Below are positions 55,100-64,000 of a DNA stretch of 64,000 nucleotides, one piece after another. The DNA lies in assembly GCA_032027045.1 (NCBI GenBank), contig JAVSMU010000001.1:2506620-2570619 (forward strand), written 5' to 3'. Every line of letters starts with the position of its first letter. The first letter of the stretch is position 1. A program made the position numbers and the translations under genes. The notes under the pieces were generated by a model. It was given only the letters and a program-made list of their open reading frames with translations, ran no database searches and was not told the DNA's origin. This DNA is from Truepera sp. GTDB taxonomy: Bacteria; Deinococcota; Deinococci; Deinococcales; Trueperaceae.

Positions 55100-55726
55100 C
55101 TAACGCCCCGATAGGTCTCGCAGCGCCTCGATCAACGGCCGCAGCACGTGCGACTTGAGCTTGAGCGCGGCCCGGTTCACCACCAGCCGCGCGCTCGATT
55201 CGGCTATCACGTCCACCTCGGCAAGGCCGTTGGCTCTCAGCGTCGCCCCCGTCTGAACCACGTCCACCACGGCGTCGGCCAGGCCCGAGAGGCAGGCTAG
55301 CTCGACGTTGCCCGAGAGCGCTACCACCTCCGCCGGGCTGCCGAGGCGCCTGAGGTACTCGGCCGCTACCCGCGGGTACTTGCTGGCCACGCGCCGGATG
55401 GGCCCGCTCTGGCCCTCCGGGCGGATGAGCGACAGGCGGCAAGCCGCGAAGCCCAGGTCCACGGGCGCGTAGAGGCGACTCCCGTGCTCCAGCAAAACGT
55501 CGCGCCCGACCACCCCCGCGTCGGCCACGCCCAGCTCTACGTAAGTGGGCACATCGGCGTTGCGCATGACGAGCACGGTTGCGTCGGGACCGTCGTGCCG
55601 CAGGGCGCGGTCGTCGTCACTCAAGGCGAGGCGCAAGCCGGCGCTGCGCAGCGCCGCCAGTGCCTCCTCCAGCACCCGCCCTTTGGGCAGCGCCAGCACG
55701 AGCGGCGCACCGTTGGCCCGCGTCAC
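55100..55726 (-). CDS. hisG: ATP phosphoribosyltransferase, short form
   Basis: 208 residues: the catalytic domain only, without the C-terminal regulatory domain of long His[25 protein letters not shown] and the PRPP loop [16 protein letters not shown] are visible. Short HisG needs HisZ, encoded immediately upstream with a GTGA overlap (55723-55726). Catalyses the first step of histidine synthesis: ATP + PRPP. No other his genes in the window. Confidence 0.96.
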   Translation of the reverse strand: MTRANGAPLVLALPKGRVLEEALAALRSAGLRLALSDDDRALRHDGPDATVLVMRNADVPTYVELGVADAGVVGRDVLLEHGSRLYAPVDLGFAACRLSLIRPEGQSGPIRRVASKYPRVAAEYLRRLGSPAEVVALSGNVELACLSGLADAVVDVVQTGATLRANGLAEVDVIAESSARLVVNRAALKLKSHVLRPLIEALRDLSGR

Positions 55727-56955
55727 CTCCGGCCCCCGTTGCCAGCGAGCAGGGCCTGCAGCTCGAGCCTGCGTGCCTCCGACGCGCCCCCTTCGGCCAC
55801 GCTCCTCAGGGTGCCGTCCACGAGGAGGTAAGGGATGCGCTCGGCGCGCGCCTCGCGCTCCGCCCCGCCGGGGTCGCTCGCCACCGCCCGCGCCACGGCG
55901 ATGCCCGCGGCGCGCAGGAGCCTGGCGGCGGGGTCGTCGAGGGTGAGCACCTGAGGACCGAGCGCCTCCGGCCGGGCGCCAGGAGCCGCGCTCAGGAGCC
56001 GCTCGAGCCCCAACGAGAACCCGGCGGCGTAAGGCAACAGCGCCCCGTCGTAACGCCCGCCCCCTAGCAGCGGTTGGCCGTAGTCGAACGTGTAGGCGCG
56101 GAAGGTGACGCCCGTGTAGTAGCTGAGGCGCCGCGCCAGGCCGAGGTCGAGGAGTAACTCGCTGGCGTCTTCGAACTCCTCGAGCACGCCCTCGAGCCGG
56201 TCGACGGCCTGGCGCGCCGCCGCGTTCGGCGCCAGTCGGCGGGCCTCGTCGAGCAGGCCCTCGTCACCGTAGAGGTCGGGGCAGCGCAAGATGGCGTCGG
56301 CAGCGCGGCCACGCAAGCCGAGTGCGCCGATCAGGGCAAGGACGTCGGCGCGGTCTTTGCGGTCGATGGCATCGGCCAGCGCGGGCTCGTGTTCGCGCGG
56401 GACGTCGGCCGCCTCCAGTAGCGCCCTCACGTAGGCGGGGTTGCCGACCTCGATCCGCGGCGTCAGCCCCACGGCCCGGACGGACTCGCGGGCGAGGTGG
56501 ATGATCTCGGCGTCGGCACGGGCGTTGCTCACGCCCACGAGCTCGATGCCGACCTGCGTGAACTCGCGGGTGCCCGCGAGTTCGGGGTGGTGTGCGTGCC
56601 AAACGGTGCCCGCGTAACGCAGGCGCAACGCGCGGCGCTCGCCGGCGGCGACCCCGGGGTAGTTGACCGTGACGAGGCGCGCCAGCGCGGGCGTGAAGTC
56701 GGACCTCAGGGCCAGCACGTCGCTGCCGTTGTCCGTCAGCTTGAAGGCCTGCGCCTCGCGCGGGTGGCTGGGGTCGAAGTGCTCTAGACCGGGGACCTCG
56801 ACGGGCAGGTAACCCCACGACGCATAGAGATCGCGTAGCCGCTCGAGGGCGACCTCGCGCGCGGCAGCCGCCTCGGGCGGCGCGAAGCGCGTGCCGTCAG
56901 GCAGGCCGGTCAGGGGTTCGGCCCCGCTTCTTGCGGCCGCCGGGCGTCGAACCAT
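55723..56955 (-). CDS. hisZ: ATP phosphoribosyltransferase regulatory subunit
   Basis: 410 residues, class II histidyl-tRNA-synthetase-like without the anticodon domain. [11 protein letters not shown] at the N-terminus, [13 protein letters not shown] motif 2 region, [13 protein letters not shown], and [10 protein letters not shown] motif 3-like. Activates short HisG and mediates histidine feedback. ATG 56955 lies inside the 3' end of the upstream small membrane-protein gene (46-nt overlap); a later start cannot be excluded but the motif spacing fits. Confidence 0.93.
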   Translation of the reverse strand: MVRRPAAARSGAEPLTGLPDGTRFAPPEAAAAREVALERLRDLYASWGYLPVEVPGLEHFDPSHPREAQAFKLTDNGSDVLALRSDFTPALARLVTVNYPGVAAGERRALRLRYAGTVWHAHHPELAGTREFTQVGIELVGVSNARADAEIIHLARESVRAVGLTPRIEVGNPAYVRALLEAADVPREHEPALADAIDRKDRADVLALIGALGLRGRAADAILRCPDLYGDEGLLDEARRLAPNAAARQAVDRLEGVLEEFEDASELLLDLGLARRLSYYTGVTFRAYTFDYGQPLLGGGRYDGALLPYAAGFSLGLERLLSAAPGARPEALGPQVLTLDDPAARLLRAAGIAVARAVASDPGGAEREARAERIPYLLVDGTLRSVAEGGASEARRLELQALLAGNGGRR

Positions 56956-57314
56956 GCCAGCAGGATGCCCGCCAGCGCCACAATCTCGCTCAGGAGGAAC
57001 AGGACGTTGAGTAGCGTCACCGCGCCGTCGATCACTACCGAGAGGAGCCGCGCGGCGGCGACTGCGCCCACCAGCAACGCGGCGACGCCGAGGATGGCGG
57101 GTGCCCCCGCGCGCCGTACGGCGCCGCGCAGGACGAGTCCCCCGAGCGCCAGATGCATGGCGCCGAAGGTCGCTCGCACCTGGCTGATGCCCCGAACGTC
57201 CGCTATCTCCAACCCAAGCATCTTCGCGGTGAAGAAAGGGTTGGCGAGCCCCAGCAGGCCCAGCGCGAACAGGATGGCCGTGGAAACGTAAACGAGCTGG
57301 GAGCGGACGTTCAT
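56910..57314 (-). CDS. Small membrane protein, DUF4345-like
   Basis: 134 residues, four predicted transmembrane helices. MNVRSQLVYVSTAILFALGLLGL then RGISQVRATFGAMHLALGG, as in DUF4345 proteins of unknown function. ATG 57314 is chosen over the longer frame from 57380 since TAGCAT ends 7 nt before it: leaderless. Its 3' end overlaps hisZ, so it heads a hisZ-hisG transcript, a puzzling partner. Confidence 0.75.
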   Translation of the reverse strand: MNVRSQLVYVSTAILFALGLLGLANPFFTAKMLGLEIADVRGISQVRATFGAMHLALGGLVLRGAVRRAGAPAILGVAALLVGAVAAARLLSVVIDGAVTLLNVLFLLSEIVALAGILLAWFDARRPQEAGPNP

Positions 57315-57321
57315 GACGCGA

Positions 57322-57327
57322 ATGCTA
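57322..57327 (-). promoter_or_regulatory. -10 box TAGCAT, leaderless promoter of the DUF4345-hisZ-hisG unit
   Basis: TAGCAT ends 7 nt before ATG 57314; no Shine-Dalgarno. Confidence 0.55.
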
Positions 57328-57410
57328 TCACCGGCCGGCGGCGGGCCCCGGATTAGTAGGGCGCAGGCAGCGCGCCGCACGCTAGCGAGTTGCGGGTAGC
57401 GGACCCCGGG

Positions 57411-58553
57411 CTAGCGGGGCGCCGGCGGCGTGCCTTGCGCCTGCGCCGCCGCGCTCGTCAGCATGAAGTTGTCGCGGTGGATCACCTCGTCGTAGTCCTT
57501 GTGGCCCAGCAGCTCGGCGATCGCCTGGCTATGCCGGCCGCGGATCCGTTCGACCGCCTCGGAGCCGTAGTTGGTGAGCCCCACCCCGATCCGCGTGCCC
57601 TCGTGGCGTATCTCCACCGCGTCGCCGAACGTGAACACGCCGGTAACTCCCGTTACGCCGCCCGGCAGTAGGCTCTTGCCGGCTGCCAGGGCCCTGGCGG
57701 CGCCGGCGTCCACCAGCAGCGCGCCGCGAACGGGCTGGTTGGCTATCCAGGCCTTGCGCGCCGGCACGTGGACGGGAGCCAGGAAGCGCGTGCCGCGCCG
57801 CTCCCCCCGCGCGAGGGCCTCCAGCGCCGCGCCGCCCCCGCCGAGCACGATGGTCTCGATGCCGGCGCCCGTCGCAATCCGCGCCGCCCGCAGTTTGGTG
57901 GCCATGCCACCGGTGCCGAGCGCAGAGCCTGGGCGGCCGGCAAGTTGCGTCACCTCGCCGATGTCGCTAACCACCTCTATGCGCTTGGCGTCCGGGTTGC
58001 GCTTCGGGTCGGAATCGTACAGGCCGTCAACGTCGGTCAGGATGATCAGCACGTCGGCGTCCACCAGGTAGCTCACCCAGGCCGAGAGCGTGTCGTTGTC
58101 GCCCAGCTTCAACTCCGCGGTGGCCACGCTGTCGTTCTCGTTGATGACGGGCACCACGCCCAGCGCGAGCGTGGCCTCGAGGGCGCTCTTGGCGTTCACG
58201 TAGCGCTCCCGCTCCTGAACGTCGCTTGCCGATATGAGTAGCTGCGCCGTGGGGCGCGGCGAGAGGGCCCGCTCCCAATCGAGCATCAGCAGCGCCTGGC
58301 CCACGGCCGCGGCCGCTTGCTTGTCAGGCAGCGTGAGGGGGAGCTTGAGCCCCAAGCGCTGCCGCCCCGCCGCGCCCGCACCCGAGGAGACGATCACGAA
58401 CTGCGCCGAGCCCTTTTGGGCCGCCGCCAGGACCTGGGCCCCACGCGCCACGTCCCACATCTTGTAAGGAGCTATGCGTCCGGACTCGTCCACCAGGGAG
58501 CTGGTGCCGACCTTGATCACGATGCGCCGCCAGCGGCCTTGAACGCGCGACAT
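57411..58553 (-). CDS. proB: Glutamate 5-kinase
   Basis: 380 residues. Amino-acid kinase domain: IVIKVGTSSL (11-20), VSSGAGAAGRQRLGL, NENDSV, LSAWVSYLVDADVLIILTDVDGLYDSDP and GTGGMATKLRAARIA. A C-terminal PUA domain follows (about 285-370). Phosphorylates glutamate in the first step of proline synthesis. The usual SSGA(I/V)AAG reads SSGAGAAG. ATG 58553 with TAGCAT 7 nt upstream rather than the longer open frame. proA is not adjacent. Divergent from asd. Confidence 0.96.
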   Translation of the reverse strand: MSRVQGRWRRIVIKVGTSSLVDESGRIAPYKMWDVARGAQVLAAAQKGSAQFVIVSSGAGAAGRQRLGLKLPLTLPDKQAAAAVGQALLMLDWERALSPRPTAQLLISASDVQERERYVNAKSALEATLALGVVPVINENDSVATAELKLGDNDTLSAWVSYLVDADVLIILTDVDGLYDSDPKRNPDAKRIEVVSDIGEVTQLAGRPGSALGTGGMATKLRAARIATGAGIETIVLGGGGAALEALARGERRGTRFLAPVHVPARKAWIANQPVRGALLVDAGAARALAAGKSLLPGGVTGVTGVFTFGDAVEIRHEGTRIGVGLTNYGSEAVERIRGRHSQAIAELLGHKDYDEVIHRDNFMLTSAAAQAQGTPPAPR

Positions 58554-58560
58554 GTCGGTA

Positions 58561-58566
58561 ATGCTA
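58561..58566 (-). promoter_or_regulatory. -10 box TAGCAT, leaderless promoter of proB
   Basis: TAGCAT, 7 nt before ATG 58553; same box and spacing as at 57322-57327. Confidence 0.6.
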
Positions 58567-58594
58567 CTGCCTGCCGCCCTCGGGGCGGCGGTGC

Positions 58595-58600
58595 TAGACT
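58595..58600 (+). promoter_or_regulatory. -10 box TAGACT, leaderless promoter of asd
   Basis: TAGACT, 7 nt before ATG 58608. The proB and asd boxes lie 28 nt apart facing outward. Confidence 0.6.
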
Positions 58601-58607
58601 CCCCCGC

Positions 58608-59633
58608 ATGCGCGTCGCCGTCGTCGGAGCCACCGGGGCCGTGGGCCAAGAGCTACTCGCAATATTGGAGGAGCGGCAGTTCCCCATCACGGAACTCAAG
58701 CTCTACGCGTCGCCCAGGTCCGCCGGCAAGGCGGTGAGGTTCAAGGGCGAGGACCACCTGCTGCGGAGCTTGCCGGAAGACGGGGACCTCGGCGCCGACT
58801 TCATCTTCTCCAGCGCGGGCGGCAGCCTTTCAAAGGAGCACGCCTGGGCGTGGGCGTCACGGGGCGGCGTGGTCATCGACAACACGAGCGCGTGGCGCAT
58901 GGACGCCCGGGTGCCCCTGGTGATACCGGAAGTGAACCCGGACGCGCTTAAGAACCACCCGGGCCTGATAGCCAACCCGAACTGCTCCACCATCATCGCG
59001 CTGATGGCCCTGGCGCCACTACACCGCGCCTTCGGGCTCAAGCGGGCGACGGTCGCCACCTACCAGGCCGTTTCCGGCGCCGGCGCGGCCGGCATGGGCG
59101 AGCTGCGCGAGCAGAGTCAGGCGGTGCTGGCCGGCGCCTCCGGCCCCAACGGGGAACCGCTGGGCGCGCCGACGGCGCCCGTTAAGTTCCAGCACCCGAT
59201 CGCGTTCAACCTCTTCAGCCACGATTCCGAGATCGGCGAGGACGGCTACAACACCGAGGAGCGCAAGTTGGCCCTCGAGTCGCGCAAGATCCTCGGGGCA
59301 CCCCAACTGGCCATCAGCGCCACGTGCGTGCGCGTACCAGTGTTCAGGGCCCACAGCGAGTCCATCCACGCCGAGTTCGAGCGCCCCGTCACGGAATCGG
59401 ACGCCCGCGAGGTGCTGAGCCACGCGCCGGGCGTGCGCGTCGTGGACGACCGCCAAGGGAACAGGTTCCCCATGCCACTGGACGCCAGCGGCCAGGACTA
59501 CACGCTGGTCGGCAGGATCCGCGCCGACATGAGCCTGCCGGGCGGCCTCGCCCTGTTCGTGGCCGGCGACCAGATCCGTAAGGGCGCCGCCCTCAACGCG
59601 GTGCAGATCGGCGAGGCGCTGCTCGACTCCTAG
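58608..59633 (+). CDS. asd: Aspartate-semialdehyde dehydrogenase
   Basis: 341 residues. NADP-binding MRVAVVGATGAVGQELL (1-17), catalytic Cys126 in NPNCSTI, TYQAVSGAGAAGM, and active-site His in VFRAHSESIH. Reduces aspartyl phosphate to the semialdehyde for lysine/diaminopimelate, threonine and methionine. ATG 58608 fixed by the -10 box 7 nt upstream. Confidence 0.97.
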   Translation: MRVAVVGATGAVGQELLAILEERQFPITELKLYASPRSAGKAVRFKGEDHLLRSLPEDGDLGADFIFSSAGGSLSKEHAWAWASRGGVVIDNTSAWRMDARVPLVIPEVNPDALKNHPGLIANPNCSTIIALMALAPLHRAFGLKRATVATYQAVSGAGAAGMGELREQSQAVLAGASGPNGEPLGAPTAPVKFQHPIAFNLFSHDSEIGEDGYNTEERKLALESRKILGAPQLAISATCVRVPVFRAHSESIHAEFERPVTESDAREVLSHAPGVRVVDDRQGNRFPMPLDASGQDYTLVGRIRADMSLPGGLALFVAGDQIRKGAALNAVQIGEALLDS

Positions 59634-59663
59634 GTGCCGAGCTGCTCGGGTCCGGCGCTCGCC

Positions 59664-59722
59664 GTCACTCGGCCAGCCGCCCGGACCATCCGGCACTTCC
59701 GGTCACTCGGCCAGCCGCCCGG
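59664..59722. repeat. 21-nt direct repeat duplicating the ydcF-like 3' end
   Basis: GTCACTCGGCCAGCCGCCCGG at 59664-59684 and 59702-59722. The right copy holds the last codons and stop (59703-59705) of the minus-strand gene; the left copy lies in the gap after it. Confidence 0.85.
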
Positions 59723-60476
59723 CCCGCTTGTAGACCTCGTAAGCCCCCCACTCGCGCACTACGCGGTCCAGCCCCGCCAGCCGCTTGCCCACCGCCAGGT
59801 CGAAGCGCCAGGCGCTCCGCCACTCGCTGGGGGGCAGCGAGCGGTAGTCGACGGGGAACGGTGTTACCGACCAACCCTGGGCCCTGAACGTACCCAACGC
59901 CCGCGGCATGTGCAGTGCGCTCGTGACGAGAAGCCAGGTGGAACCCGGCTGCGGCGCCACCCTCTCGAGGCTCAGGAGCGCGTCCTCGTACGTGCTGCGC
60001 GACTCGCCCAGGTAAGTCACCGGGTGCCCGCGCAGCGCGTCCTCGAACAGCAGACCCTCGCCGCCGGCGCCCTTCCACTCCCACTTGATGGCGTCATCGA
60101 ACAGTCCGGTGAACACGACCTGCGCGCCCGGGTAGCGCTTCGCCAGCGCCAGCGCCGCGAGCATGCGCTCGCCCGCGTCGTCGAGCGTTAGTTGGCCGCG
60201 CGCCTGCCCGATCCGCCACTCGACGGCACCGCCCAGCACGATGATCCCGTCCACCTTCTCGGGTAGGGCCGCGGGTGCCGGGACGCGGCTCTCCAGCCCG
60301 TTGGCCAGGTACTGATCGACCGGTGCCAGTACGAGCACCAGCAGCGCTAACAGGGGCAGGAAGAGGAACCCCGCGGCAAGGCGGCCCGCGCCGAGGCGTC
60401 CGGCCACGAACGCCAATAGCGCCAACAGCACCAACAGGGTGCTTGGCGTCAGCAGCCACCAGACGGCTTCCAGCAT
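59703..60476 (-). CDS. YdcF/ElyC-family DUF218 membrane protein
   Basis: 257 residues. Two N-terminal transmembrane helices (about 7-60), then a DUF218 domain: GIIVLGGAVEWRIGQ, AGERMLAALALAKRYPGAQVVFTG, SRSTYEDAL, LLVTSALHMPRALGTF. Relatives include ElyC, linked to envelope biogenesis, and SanA; the substrate is unknown. ATG 60476 with TAATGT 7 nt upstream; the extension to 60530 is unsupported. Confidence 0.88.
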   Translation of the reverse strand: MLEAVWWLLTPSTLLVLLALLAFVAGRLGAGRLAAGFLFLPLLALLVLVLAPVDQYLANGLESRVPAPAALPEKVDGIIVLGGAVEWRIGQARGQLTLDDAGERMLAALALAKRYPGAQVVFTGLFDDAIKWEWKGAGGEGLLFEDALRGHPVTYLGESRSTYEDALLSLERVAPQPGSTWLLVTSALHMPRALGTFRAQGWSVTPFPVDYRSLPPSEWRSAWRFDLAVGKRLAGLDRVVREWGAYEVYKRAGRLAE

Positions 60477-60483
60477 CTGCCTC

Positions 60484-60489
60484 ACATTA
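60484..60489 (-). promoter_or_regulatory. -10 box TAATGT, leaderless promoter of the ydcF-like gene
   Basis: TAATGT ends 7 nt before ATG 60476. The rest of the 212-nt divergent gap holds only a TATATC (about 60613) that may be part of the degV-like promoter. Confidence 0.5.
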
Positions 60490-60688
60490 CCCGGCCCGAA
60501 CCCGCAGCCATGAACACCGCAGGGCCACACGGCCGGGCCGCCCGCATGCGCTCCCTTCGGCGCTCCACCTCCGGCGCGTCGGCCGCATGTGCGTTAGTGC
60601 ACCGCTCTCGTATATCCTGGCTACGACATCACGACCCTTCCTCGCTTAGCCGTGGTGCTGCCGCGGGCGCGAAGTTACGGAGCCAGGT

Positions 60689-61540
60689 ATGAAACTCGCG
60701 ATCATCACCGACTCGACATGCGACCTCACTGCGGAGGAGCTCGCCAAGCTGGAGGTGGAGGCGGTACCGCTTCACGTCCACTTCCAAGGCGGCACGTTCA
60801 ACGACTGGTCCGAGATCGACCCGGCCAGGATCATCGCCGGCGTTGCCGCCGGCGCCGAGATGCCCTCGACGAGTCAGCCGAGCCCTGCGGAGTTCTCGGA
60901 GGCCTACGGCCGCGCCGTGGCGGCCGGCGCCGACCAGATCCTGGTTATCACGATCTCCTCGGAGATCTCGGGCACGTTCCAGTCGGCCAACATCGCCAAG
61001 GAGGACGCCGGCGTGCCGGTGACCGTCTTCGATAGCCGAGCGGCCAGCCTCGGCCACGGCGAGATGGTCCGCGTGGCGTCGCGCATGCGCGACGAGGGCG
61101 CCGAAACCAGCGCCATCGTCAGCGCCCTCGAGAGGGTGCGCGACACCAACTTCGTCATCTTCACCGTTGCCACCATGGACTACCTGCAGAAGAACGGCCG
61201 CATCGGGCGCGCCTCGGCTCTCCTCGGGAGCCTTCTGAACGTCAAGCCCCTCCTGACGCTCGAGGACGGCAAGGTGGGGCCACTGAGCCGCGCGCGCGGC
61301 CTCAAGAAGGCGCAGCAGGAGATGGTCGAACGCCTGAAGGCGTACGCCGCGGCCGCGGGTGGGCCGATCGTGCTCAACCTCATCCACGTGCAGGACCTGG
61401 CCGCCGCCGAGGGTCTTCGCACGGCCGTCGACGCGGCGGGAATCGCCTATCAGTTCGGCGGCTTCCACGAGATCGGCGCCGTGATAGCCAGTCACGTGGG
61501 GCCCAACACCTTCGGGCTCTACGCGCACGAAGCCGTCTGA
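60689..61540 (+). CDS. DegV-family fatty-acid-binding protein
   Basis: 283 residues. IITDSTCDLT (5-14), then TSQPSPAEF, ITISSEISGTFQSAN (fatty-acid carboxylate-binding Ser/Thr), VFDSRAASLGHGEM and LLNVKPLLTLEDGKV are hallmark DegV motifs. Relatives such as FakB bind fatty acids for phosphorylation by FakA; no fakA is nearby. ACGGAG precedes the ATG. Confidence 0.94.
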   Translation: MKLAIITDSTCDLTAEELAKLEVEAVPLHVHFQGGTFNDWSEIDPARIIAGVAAGAEMPSTSQPSPAEFSEAYGRAVAAGADQILVITISSEISGTFQSANIAKEDAGVPVTVFDSRAASLGHGEMVRVASRMRDEGAETSAIVSALERVRDTNFVIFTVATMDYLQKNGRIGRASALLGSLLNVKPLLTLEDGKVGPLSRARGLKKAQQEMVERLKAYAAAAGGPIVLNLIHVQDLAAAEGLRTAVDAAGIAYQFGGFHEIGAVIASHVGPNTFGLYAHEAV

Positions 61541-61637
61541 GCCCCTGCCCCGGCCGTGGGCCGCCGCCTAGCGCCCACGGGCTCGAGCCCAAGGCGCCGC
61601 GCACGTGACCTGAACGTCGGCCTACCGTCGGTGGAAG

Positions 61638-63161
61638 ATGTTCGCCGCCGTCACCTCCGCCACCATCCAGGGCGTGGAGGCGTTGGAGGTGAGGGTCGAG
61701 GCGTTCGTGAGCGGCGGGCTGCCCAACTTCACCATCGTCGGGCTGCCCGGCGCGGCGGTGCAGGAGTCGCGGGAGCGGGTCCGTGCGAACCTCAAACTGC
61801 TCGGGTTGCCGCTGCCGCCCAGCCGCATCCTCGTCAACCTGGCGCCCGCCGACGTTCGCAAGGAGGGTCCGGCGCTGGACCTTCCCATCGCGCTGGCCCT
61901 CCTAGCCGCGGACCGTCGCCTGCCCGCCCGCGCCCTGGAAGGGCTCGTGGCGTTCGGCGAGCTGGCGCTCGACGGAGGCCTGCGCCCCGTCCGCGGCGCC
62001 GTGGCCATCGCGCTGATGAGCGCCGGCCTGGGGGCCGCCGCAGGCAGCGTGGGGCGCATACTCGCGCCGGCGGCCAATGCCGACGAGGCCGCCCTGGTGC
62101 CGGGCACCCAGGTGTTCGCGGTCGCCAAGCTGGCGGCGGCGCTCGGCCACCTGACGGGCAGGCAGGTTCTTCCCGCACACGCGCCGCCGAGTTCGGCCGC
62201 GGTGCCTGGAGCCGCTGCCGACCCTCTCCCAGACCTGGCCGACGTGCGCGGCCAGGCGCTTCCCCGCCGGGCCTTGGAGGTGGCTGCCGCCGGGCGCCAC
62301 AACTTGCTCCTCACCGGCCCCCCGGGGGCCGGCAAGAGCATGCTCGCGCGGCGCCTGCCGGGCATCCTGGCCCCGCTGCCCGACGCTGAGGCGCTCGAGG
62401 TCACCCGCGTCCACTCCAGCGCCGGCCGCTTCCCCGGCGGCGGCCTCATGCGCACCGCACCGTTCAGGCAACCGCATCACTCCGGCTCCGAAGCCGGGAT
62501 CATCGGCGGCGGCGCCGTGGTGCGCCCAGGAGAGGCCTCGCTCGCGCACCTGGGCGTGCTGTTCCTCGACGAGTTGCCGGAGTTCTCGCGGTCGGTGCTC
62601 GAGGCGTTGCGGCAGCCGCTGGAGGACGGCGTCATCACCATCTCGCGCGCCAGTGGCAGCGTCCGGCTGCCCGCGCGCTTCCAGCTCGTGGCGGCGCGCA
62701 ACCCCTGCCCGTGCGGCTACCACGGCGCCGATGACGACGCGCACCCTTGCCTCTGCCACCCGGGCGAGGTTTCCCGCTACCAGCGGCGCCTATCCGGGCC
62801 GCTCCTCGATAGGCTCGACCTCCGCGTGCACGTGCCGCGGCTCTCCGAGGCCGAACTGCTCTCGGCCACGCCCGGCGAGGCAAGCGAGGTGGTCGCGTCA
62901 CGAGTGGCGGCGGCGCGGTTCCTGGCCCTCGAGCGCCAGGGGGTTCCCAACGCCTACCTCAGCGGCCGCGCGCTCAGTTCGCACGCCTTGCTCGAACCCA
63001 CCGGAGAGGCCGTCCTGGGGCGGATAGTTCGTAGCAGGAGGCCCACGGCTCGCGGGCTGGACCGACTATTGCGCGTGGCCCGCACCGTGGCCGATCTGAA
63101 CGGCTCCGCAGGGGTGAATGGCGCCCACCTGCTGGAGGCTTCCAGCTACCGTGACGGTTGA
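61638..63161 (+). CDS. comM: ComM/YifB-family Mg-chelatase-like AAA+ ATPase
   Basis: 507 residues. N-terminal Lon-protease-like domain (GLPNFTIVGLPGAAVQESRERVRANL, then LAPADVRKEGPALDLPIALAL), AAA+ domain with Walker A GPPGAGKS (227-234), Walker B FLDELPEF, and a C-terminal Mg-chelatase-like part with cysteines in ARNPCPCGY and CLCHP that probably bind zinc. ComM acts as a branch-migration helicase in natural transformation in Vibrio. Normal length; ATG has GGTGGAAG immediately upstream. Confidence 0.94.
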   Translation: MFAAVTSATIQGVEALEVRVEAFVSGGLPNFTIVGLPGAAVQESRERVRANLKLLGLPLPPSRILVNLAPADVRKEGPALDLPIALALLAADRRLPARALEGLVAFGELALDGGLRPVRGAVAIALMSAGLGAAAGSVGRILAPAANADEAALVPGTQVFAVAKLAAALGHLTGRQVLPAHAPPSSAAVPGAAADPLPDLADVRGQALPRRALEVAAAGRHNLLLTGPPGAGKSMLARRLPGILAPLPDAEALEVTRVHSSAGRFPGGGLMRTAPFRQPHHSGSEAGIIGGGAVVRPGEASLAHLGVLFLDELPEFSRSVLEALRQPLEDGVITISRASGSVRLPARFQLVAARNPCPCGYHGADDDAHPCLCHPGEVSRYQRRLSGPLLDRLDLRVHVPRLSEAELLSATPGEASEVVASRVAAARFLALERQGVPNAYLSGRALSSHALLEPTGEAVLGRIVRSRRPTARGLDRLLRVARTVADLNGSAGVNGAHLLEASSYRDG

Positions 63162-63382
63162 CTTCGCCACCCCAGCCGCGCTTTCGCACCCCCCTAGCAG
63201 CCCGAACGCGAAGGGCCGAACGAGGGGGGCCATGATCAGGAATGCGTCCTAGGCGCACAGTCCGGCGGGCCAATCCCGATCCCTTAGCCGTTCCGCTTCC
63301 GACGTGTGTGCTACATTAGCGCTCAGATTCTGGGGCCCAAACCCTTCGCCAGCCCCAATTCAAACCTCCCGAGGAGGGAATC

Positions 63383-64000
63383 GTGCCTATGAGGTGGTTG
63401 AGGCGGGGCCTGCCCGTCGCCTTTCTCGCGCCGTTGCTGGCCAGTTGTTCGCTGCAGGGCGAGCAGTCGACTTTCAGCCCTATCGGCAGCATCGCCCAGG
63501 ACCAGCTGGACCTGTTCATGTGGACCTGGTACCTGAGCATCCCCGTGATGGTCGGCGTGTTCGGGGCCCTGATCTACGCCGTCTTCAAGTTCAGGCGGCG
63601 CAAGGACGACAAGCTCCCGGTGCAGTCACACGGCAATCCCATAGTGGAACTGATCCTCGTCATCGTGCCCGTCATCATCATCGTCTTGGTAGCCATCCCG
63701 ACCATCCGCTCCGTCTTCCGCACGCAGTCTCACGTGGTGGCGACGGCCGACGACGTGGTGGTCAACGTGGTCGGGCATCAGTGGTGGTGGAGCTTCGAGT
63801 ACCCCGAGCTCGGCATCACCACGGCCAACGAGTTGCATATCCCAGCCGGCAAGCGCGTTATCTTGCACCTCAATTCGGCGGACGTCGTTCACGCCTTCTG
63901 GGCCCCGCGCCTGGCCGGTAAGGTCGACCTCATCCCCAATCAAGACAATCAGCTCTGGTTCGACACCAACGAGGACAGCGTGGGCATCTACTCGGGCCAG
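63383..64000 (+). CDS. Cytochrome c oxidase subunit II, 3' end beyond the window
   Basis: 206 codons present. Lipobox LLASC (Cys about 22) makes it a lipoprotein. Two transmembrane helices (about 48-75 and 93-115) and the start of the CuA cupredoxin domain: VVGHQWWWSFEYP, then ELHIPAGKRVILHLNSADVVHAFWAPRLAGKVDLIPNQ. The window ends at SVGIYSGQ, one codon before the expected CuA Cys-x3-Cys. GTG 63383 (GGAGGG 4 nt upstream) or ATG 63389 (10 nt) could be the start. The upstream 221-nt gap has TACATT at 63312-63317 as a possible -10. Confidence 0.93.
   Translation, partial: MPMRWLRRGLPVAFLAPLLASCSLQGEQSTFSPIGSIAQDQLDLFMWTWYLSIPVMVGVFGALIYAVFKFRRRKDDKLPVQSHGNPIVELILVIVPVIIIVLVAIPTIRSVFRTQSHVVATADDVVVNVVGHQWWWSFEYPELGITTANELHIPAGKRVILHLNSADVVHAFWAPRLAGKVDLIPNQDNQLWFDTNEDSVGIYSGQ

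Overview
The window is high-GC bacterial chromosome with densely packed genes on both strands. I see no rRNA, tRNA, insertion sequence, prophage or CRISPR array, so taxonomy rests on gene content. Three things point to the Deinococcota, probably a Truepera-like lineage: bacillithiol genes (yojF, bshB2); many genes whose start codon lies only 6-10 nt after a TANNNT -10 box, the leaderless arrangement described for Deinococcus; and a peptide- and sugar-scavenging heterotroph gene set. This is inference; no marker gene is present.

Layout. 1-1064: 3'-truncated nitronate monooxygenase. 1181-9700 (minus): a xylose-type operon, read as ABC ATPase, permease and binding protein, then a TIM-barrel epimerase, a Gfo/Idh/MocA dehydrogenase, xylA and xylB. 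It is divergent from a ROK regulator (9960-11180), across back-to-back promoters with a 19-bp palindrome. 11272-14389: NitT/TauT-type ABC ATPase and a fused double permease, with no binding protein nearby. 14546-18666: a small lipoprotein, then a TAXI-type TRAP transporter. 18685-31000: SugE exporter, two AhpD-like proteins, flavoproteins, a secreted double-cupredoxin-like protein, oligoendopeptidase F, a CPA2 antiporter, an ornithine-cyclodeaminase-family enzyme, a solitary HicB-like antitoxin and a quinone reductase. 30598-34079: a beta-oxidation pair (FadJ-like and thiolase). 34170-37556: PfkB kinase and M24 peptidase, divergent from yojF-bshB2. 37559-41538: a NarL/LiaR-type two-component system flanked by two related membrane proteins. 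41709-49757: radical SAM protein, prfC, YeiH exporter with divergent LysR regulator, a second M3 peptidase and a P1 peptidase. 49931-53668: an unexplained three-gene module of coiled-coil and membrane proteins. 53719-64000: corA, hisG-hisZ, proB, asd, ydcF-like, degV-like, comM and the start of cytochrome c oxidase subunit II.

How the genes work together: sugar import and isomerisation, peptide uptake and degradation (two M3, one M24 and one P1 peptidase), fatty-acid oxidation, thiol redox buffering, amino-acid biosynthesis and respiration. The least explained elements are the 49931-53668 module, the two-component system bracketed by paralogous membrane proteins, the cupredoxin-like secreted protein, and short repeats that sit against gene 3' ends at six places.
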